From Fallopia convolvulus (lineage: Eukaryota; Streptophyta; Magnoliopsida; Caryophyllales; Polygonaceae): a stretch of 64,000 nt of DNA. A model generated the notes under the pieces. That model saw only the letters and a list, made by a program, of their open reading frames with translations. It was not told the DNA's origin and did not search any database. The first letter of the stretch is position 1. Every line of letters starts with the position of its first letter. Shown one piece after another: positions 61,615 to 64,000 of the stretch. The stretch spans positions 6,374,272 to 6,438,271 of the forward strand of contig OZ024728.1 of the NCBI GenBank assembly GCA_964016875.1, read 5' to 3'. The position numbers and the translations under genes are program-made.

Positions 61615-62559
61615 ATTTCTTTTTCCATTTTGTATTTTTTTAAATCATTGAAATGACTAAGGAATGATAGTTTAAAATTTGATTGATTAAAGATCGATTT
61701 CAGTCAGATTTGATACGATTTTCAAAGCTTTCATACATAAAGACAAACTGATGTTGTATTTACGAGAGCTTAAGTTTTTTTTTTTTACAAAAGATCAGAA
61801 GATTCTCCTTAGTGATGACTGATGACGACCTAGAGCATGGTTCGCATAAAAATCTTGAAGTTCTGGATGATACAACAATAGCTCTAAACAAATTAAAGTC
61901 AATGCCTTTGAAATCTTCAAGTTTCCATGCACCTATTTAAACAATGTACAGCAATAGCTTCATGTAGAGCTAAAAGCTCAGTGAACCTACTTGCCAAAGT
62001 TCAAACATATTATATATTCTACTAATCTACAACCCGTGACACGTGTGCGGTGGGGATATCTTTTTACGGGTTTGCTAAACTTTTTGTGGATAAAAGGGCC
62101 AACTGATTTGCGGATTATTCGATTCAATGATTCTTCCGCAATTTCAGGGATTTGACTATTTCTTAAACTGATGGCGAGATTTCTCCAAAACGTGGGGCTT
62201 AATCCCAGATTTGATTTTCAAAACAAAACACGTTTTCTGTTTTAACCACTTTGAGATGTCCAGTTTCTTCTTAAAGTGTTTCAATGTTTAGTCATTGTAT
62301 AAAATGACCCACTTCAGGCTTTGTCAAATGCTTTGCCTTCTTCTGCCCACAGCCAATTTAACTGATCGACACCACAATTGGAAACACCTAAAAACAATCT
62401 AGTATATGATCATCACCTTAGCTAACACTAAACCTGATGCCTGAGCTAACTAATACCACTCCCAGATTCAAAAAGTACTAAAAACATCACATAAATTCAA
62501 AAATCAAATTCCGAAGTGCTAAAACTACTTTTTAGCAAACCACAATTCCACATTATAAC

Positions 62560-62777
62560 TAGATATGAGTTCGGTTCCCCGGTTTTGACCTTGGGCTGGT
62601 TCCCCCGGAACCGACTAAAAAACTGAAAAAAAACGTAACATAGAAGAAGAACTAGTTCTAAAGGTTTTCATTATTATTTTTGTAAATATTTGTGGAACCG
62701 ACAGTTCCTTCCGATTTGGAATTACGTGGAACTGACGATTCTCCGATTCTTAGGGTTGGGGACCGAAACCATTTCTA
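62560..62777. mobile_element. Short non-autonomous hAT element (218 bp)
   Basis: attataac is duplicated exactly (62552-62559 and 62778-62785). Ends are TAGATATGAGTTCGGTTCCCC (imperfect) and, reverse-complemented, TAGAAATGGTTTCGGTCCCC. The interior carries ggttcccc/ggaaccg motifs near the ends and an AT-rich core. No coding capacity. Confidence 0.8.
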
Positions 62778-63231
62778 ATTATAACTAGAAATTTTATTGC
62801 AAAATGTATTATCACACCTCATATACATGACATGGTGTGTGCATTGACCTTGGTTTGTAGGATAATAATATGAGGGACAAAGGCAGGTGCTTATGCATAA
62901 GATACGCATAAAATACTCACGATCACAGCAGATCATGGCTGTTTAGGTTCATTGACCATTATTAAACTTTTATTGTAATTTTATATTAGCATCCACATCG
63001 ATTTCTCTTGCTTTTTATTCTAAACCAATCATCTTTTTAGCTTTATGAGATGCTAATATGCTATTATTAGTTGCATTTTCTCTATATGGATTGCTTGAGC
63101 TTTTCCTCTTTCCCTTCCTTTATTTATGTCTGAAAGGGCAAAAGGAATGAGCTTTAATAAGCTTATAGTTCGCAGTTTGTCACCAAGTCACCAACACACC
63201 TTTGTATTCATGCATAGTTATACATATACAT

Positions 63232-63258
63232 TTTGATTTGATTTGATTTGATTTGATT
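63232..63258. repeat. (TTTGA)n microsatellite
   Basis: About five perfect tttga units in a row. Confidence 0.85.
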
Positions 63259-63607
63259 AGATCAAAAGGGGAAGCAAATTCGTAAAATCTTGTGTTAATT
63301 ATTTTGTTACTACATACCAATGATATGATATGTCAAAGAAAAAATACAGAAAATTGAAATCTGCATCCTCCACGAGTCAATCTGAACGGGTTGTTCAAAA
63401 TAAAAATATAAAAGCTCTCAAAGCTCAAAAGTGTGTTGGAATGCGAATGGGAGAATCTGGTTCTCCACCATGAAAAGGGTGGATTGCATTTCAATTGGAA
63501 TAACCCCCATTTTCACATCAGAGAGAATGCTAATCAGTTGGACCAAAATCGATTAGTTTCAAGTACCCATTTGTGCGAATTTCTAGGTTTTCAATAGGGA
63601 AAAAGAA

Positions 63608-63673
63608 ATGGTGGGTATTTTCTCCAAGTTTTCAGTAATCAGATCTGGGCACCGGAGATCTCAAAGCGCCCTT
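63608..63673 (+). CDS. Probable first coding exon of a gene leaving the window
   Basis: ATG 63608 opens a 22-codon frame, MVGIFSKFSVIRSGHRRSQS then two residues, ending at a donor gtaag at 63674 in phase 0. Basic and Ser-rich residues near a G-H-R-R-x-Q-S-A motif recall the N-terminus of an uncharacterised plant protein family I cannot name with certainty. A CT-rich leader precedes it. The rest of the gene lies beyond 64,000 or in the following intron, which has T-rich intron-like text to the edge. Confidence 0.5.
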
Positions 63674-64000
63674 GTAAGCCCTCCTCTTTGAACTAACCTT
63701 CTTTCCTTCATAATGAATTTATCAATTGGAGAAAAGGGTTTCTTTCTGATGATTTGAAGTAGACGTCTGCTTTGAGCGCTGTGATTTTGAATGTGTCTGT
63801 TTGTTTTCAAGTTGAAGTCTTTGTTCTGTAACAATGGGGACTCTCATTTGGACTGCTGATTTTATGTCTTCTGCTACTACTCCTTGTGAGCTTAAATCAT
63901 CAATCTAGGAGAGTTCTGTTTTTTCTTTCTTTCTTTTTTTCTTTTTTTTTTTAGGTTTCTTGTGTTACCCAATTTGGATTAGACTTCAAAGTAAAAGACT
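63674..64000 (+). other. Probable intron to window edge
   Basis: T-rich sequence after the donor at 63674. No second exon could be identified. Confidence 0.35.

Larger units (their letters stand above)
61235..63607. other. DUR3 upstream region
   Basis: No gene recognised. It contains a 22-T run (61412-61433), a tiny LINE tail (61562-61614), a hAT element (62560-62777) and a (TTTGA) microsatellite (63232-63258), listed separately. The DUR3 promoter should be in the first few hundred bases, where no TATA box was fixed with confidence. The last 200 bases may hold the promoter and leader of the next gene. Confidence 0.5.

Overview
The window is nuclear DNA from a flowering plant, most likely a eudicot; I cannot place it closer. 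The evidence is intron-rich genes with GT-AG junctions, plant-specific families (BREVIS RADIX-like, PTEN-domain class II formin, DUR3 urea transporter) and plant transposon types (Sirevirus-like Copia, Tat-like Gypsy, Stowaway MITEs, hAT and Mutator-like elements, LINE fragments). There is no bacterial content, operon or CRISPR array.

The left half (1 to about 29,200) is almost all mobile DNA and its debris. A 12.2 kb Sirevirus-like Copia element lies on the minus strand at 5240-17435, with LTRs of 884 and 886 bp. It has been hit several times. A non-autonomous hAT element sits in gag, and a 1,042 bp foldback element with a 9 bp target duplication sits inside that hAT. A separate 223 bp insert splits the catalytic box of its reverse transcriptase. 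Next come a Stowaway MITE, a GC-rich hAT element, three LINE fragments with a near-perfect hairpin at one junction, a retroelement-like non-coding stretch carrying a 77 bp piece of bacterial-type 23S rRNA, a SINE-like unit and a decayed Gypsy element.

The right half (about 29,300 to 64,000) is a gene-rich block. All exon chains below were read from the sequence and keep phase throughout. The genes are a BRX-like protein (+, 351 aa), V-ATPase subunit B (+, 488 aa), a conserved membrane protein of unknown function (+, 286 aa), a class II formin with a PTEN-like domain (+, 1263 aa), the DUR3 urea/H+ symporter (-, 672 aa), and the probable first coding exon of another gene that runs off the right edge. 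The genes do not form a pathway; they are independent neighbours. Formin and DUR3 are tail to tail, with 532 bp between stop codons.

The most unusual small-scale pattern is a set of six tiny insertions of about 13-28 bp. Each is flanked by a direct repeat of about 12-19 bp and consists of little more than a LINE-type 3' end (ACC followed by A's). They look like extremely 5'-truncated retroposition events. A second pattern is four hAT elements with 8 bp target duplications, each filled with its own GC-rich repeated motif next to its ends.
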